A DNA stretch of 64,000 nucleotides from Anaerocolumna sedimenticola. Its GTDB lineage: Bacteria > Bacillota > Clostridia > Lachnospirales > Lachnospiraceae. The notes beneath the pieces are model-generated. The model made no database searches, had not been told where the DNA came from, and worked only from the letters and a program-made list of their open reading frames with translations. The position numbers and the translations under genes were made by a program. This document shows, one piece after another, positions 63,648 to 64,000 of this stretch (positions are counted from its first letter, which is position 1; each line of letters opens with the position of its first letter). The stretch covers positions 5,412,501-5,476,500 of the forward strand of contig NZ_CP048000.1 in the NCBI RefSeq assembly GCF_009931695.1. The letters run 5' to 3'.

Positions 63648-64000
63648 TCAGCTTTTGCGAATAAATTCCGCCTTGCATTTCGGGCATGTTATACAGATTT
63701 TACCTTTCCCTTTTGGTACACGGATTTTTTGCTTACAGGTAGGACATACATATATATGGTAATTCTTATTCTGCATTCTACGGGTATTTGCTCTCTGAAA
63801 ATATCCAAAAAACCGATTTTTAAAAACTAAAAATTTCTGATTCTCATTGTATCGCTTATTTATATTTCTTGAAAACACTCGAAAATAACATATAATCAAT
63901 ATGATAAAAGGTATTATTTCTATTATCCTGTTTCTGAAAAAAACCGATGGGAGCATAATAATTATGGCAATCCACATTAAAAATTTTCCTAAGTCATCTA
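63648..64000 (-). CDS. Membrane-anchored zinc-ribbon protein, N-terminus beyond the window
   Basis: The open frame extends upstream of ATG 63977 to the window edge (reading DLGKFL before MWIAIIIML), so the start lies outside. Visible are two hydrophobic stretches (about the first 45 residues), a basic juxtamembrane part, and a C-terminal zinc ribbon YVCPTCKQKIRVPKGKGKICITCPKCKAEF. Similar small proteins occur in many Lachnospiraceae and have no known function. Confidence 0.8.
   Translation of the reverse strand, partial: DDLGKFLMWIAIIIMLPSVFFRNRIIEIIPFIILIICYFRVFSRNINKRYNENQKFLVFKNRFFGYFQRANTRRMQNKNYHIYVCPTCKQKIRVPKGKGKICITCPKCKAEFIRKS

Noticed and set aside
1-64000. tRNA, rRNA, CRISPR array, prophage or complete transposon
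   Set aside because: No cloverleaf-like sequence, no regularly spaced direct repeats, no integrase, transposase or phage structural gene recognised anywhere in the window.

Overview
The window is AT-rich, has strong AGGAGG-type ribosome binding sites and low-GC Firmicutes gene families, and is most likely a chromosomal segment of a Clostridia member close to plant-polysaccharide-degrading Lachnospiraceae. That placement is inferred from gene content (GH125 and GH4 enzymes, YesM/YesN regulators, an LplABC-type transporter, a DUF6774-like protein, a T-box valS), because no rRNA gene is present. Almost everything is on the minus strand. I see no tRNA, CRISPR array, prophage or intact insertion sequence.

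Region 1 (1-7.5 kb): a GH3 glycosidase that runs off the left edge, an lrgAB pair, a methyl-accepting chemotaxis protein, a secreted PPC-like protein and an acetyltransferase. Region 2 (7.5-22 kb): a carbohydrate-utilisation locus. YesM/YesN two-component proteins, a metallophosphoesterase, an LplB-LplA-LplC-type sugar importer without its own ATPase, a PfkB kinase, a GH4 enzyme, a GH125 alpha-mannosidase and a 521-residue protein of unknown family. It looks like uptake and intracellular breakdown of an alpha-mannose-containing oligosaccharide. Region 3 (22-37.5 kb): housekeeping and transport genes (monooxygenase-like, nitroreductase, SulP, AEC carrier, T-box-controlled valS, rhodanese, two MFS transporters, NUDIX, AraC/GyrI regulator). 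It also holds an ABC exporter operon collapsed by an internal deletion and a short acetyltransferase remnant. Region 4 (37.6-54 kb): two paralogous modules of response regulator, histidine kinase, ABC ATPase and FtsX-type permease, flanking NUDIX, DUF3783, clpP, an AraC-type regulator and an ABC-2 exporter with a divergent TetR gene. Region 5 (54-64 kb): PHP phosphatase, EFR1 ferredoxin, acetyltransferases, VOC protein, nuclease/phosphatase, a predicted inactive S8 protease, alpha/beta hydrolase, a TRADD-N-type membrane protein, a YvyF-like protein, a metallo-beta-lactamase-fold hydrolase and a zinc-ribbon protein cut by the right edge.

Four points stand out. (1) Two families of roughly 150-260 bp imperfect palindromes lie mostly 25-37 nt upstream of start codons. 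In three cases family A sits between a plausible -10 box and the ribosome binding site, so it would be transcribed as a hairpin leader; one copy is flanked by an 18-bp perfect direct repeat. (2) Two transporter genes are preceded by what look like ribosome-mediated attenuators with short leader peptides, the design used by drug-resistance genes. (3) Four genes are each broken by one missing base in a G, C or A run. Such a uniform pattern points first to sequencing error. (4) An S8-family protein has lost its catalytic His and its oxyanion Asn.

The main limits are that family names rest on recognition by eye, membrane segments and RNA folds were judged by eye, and promoters are sequence matches only.
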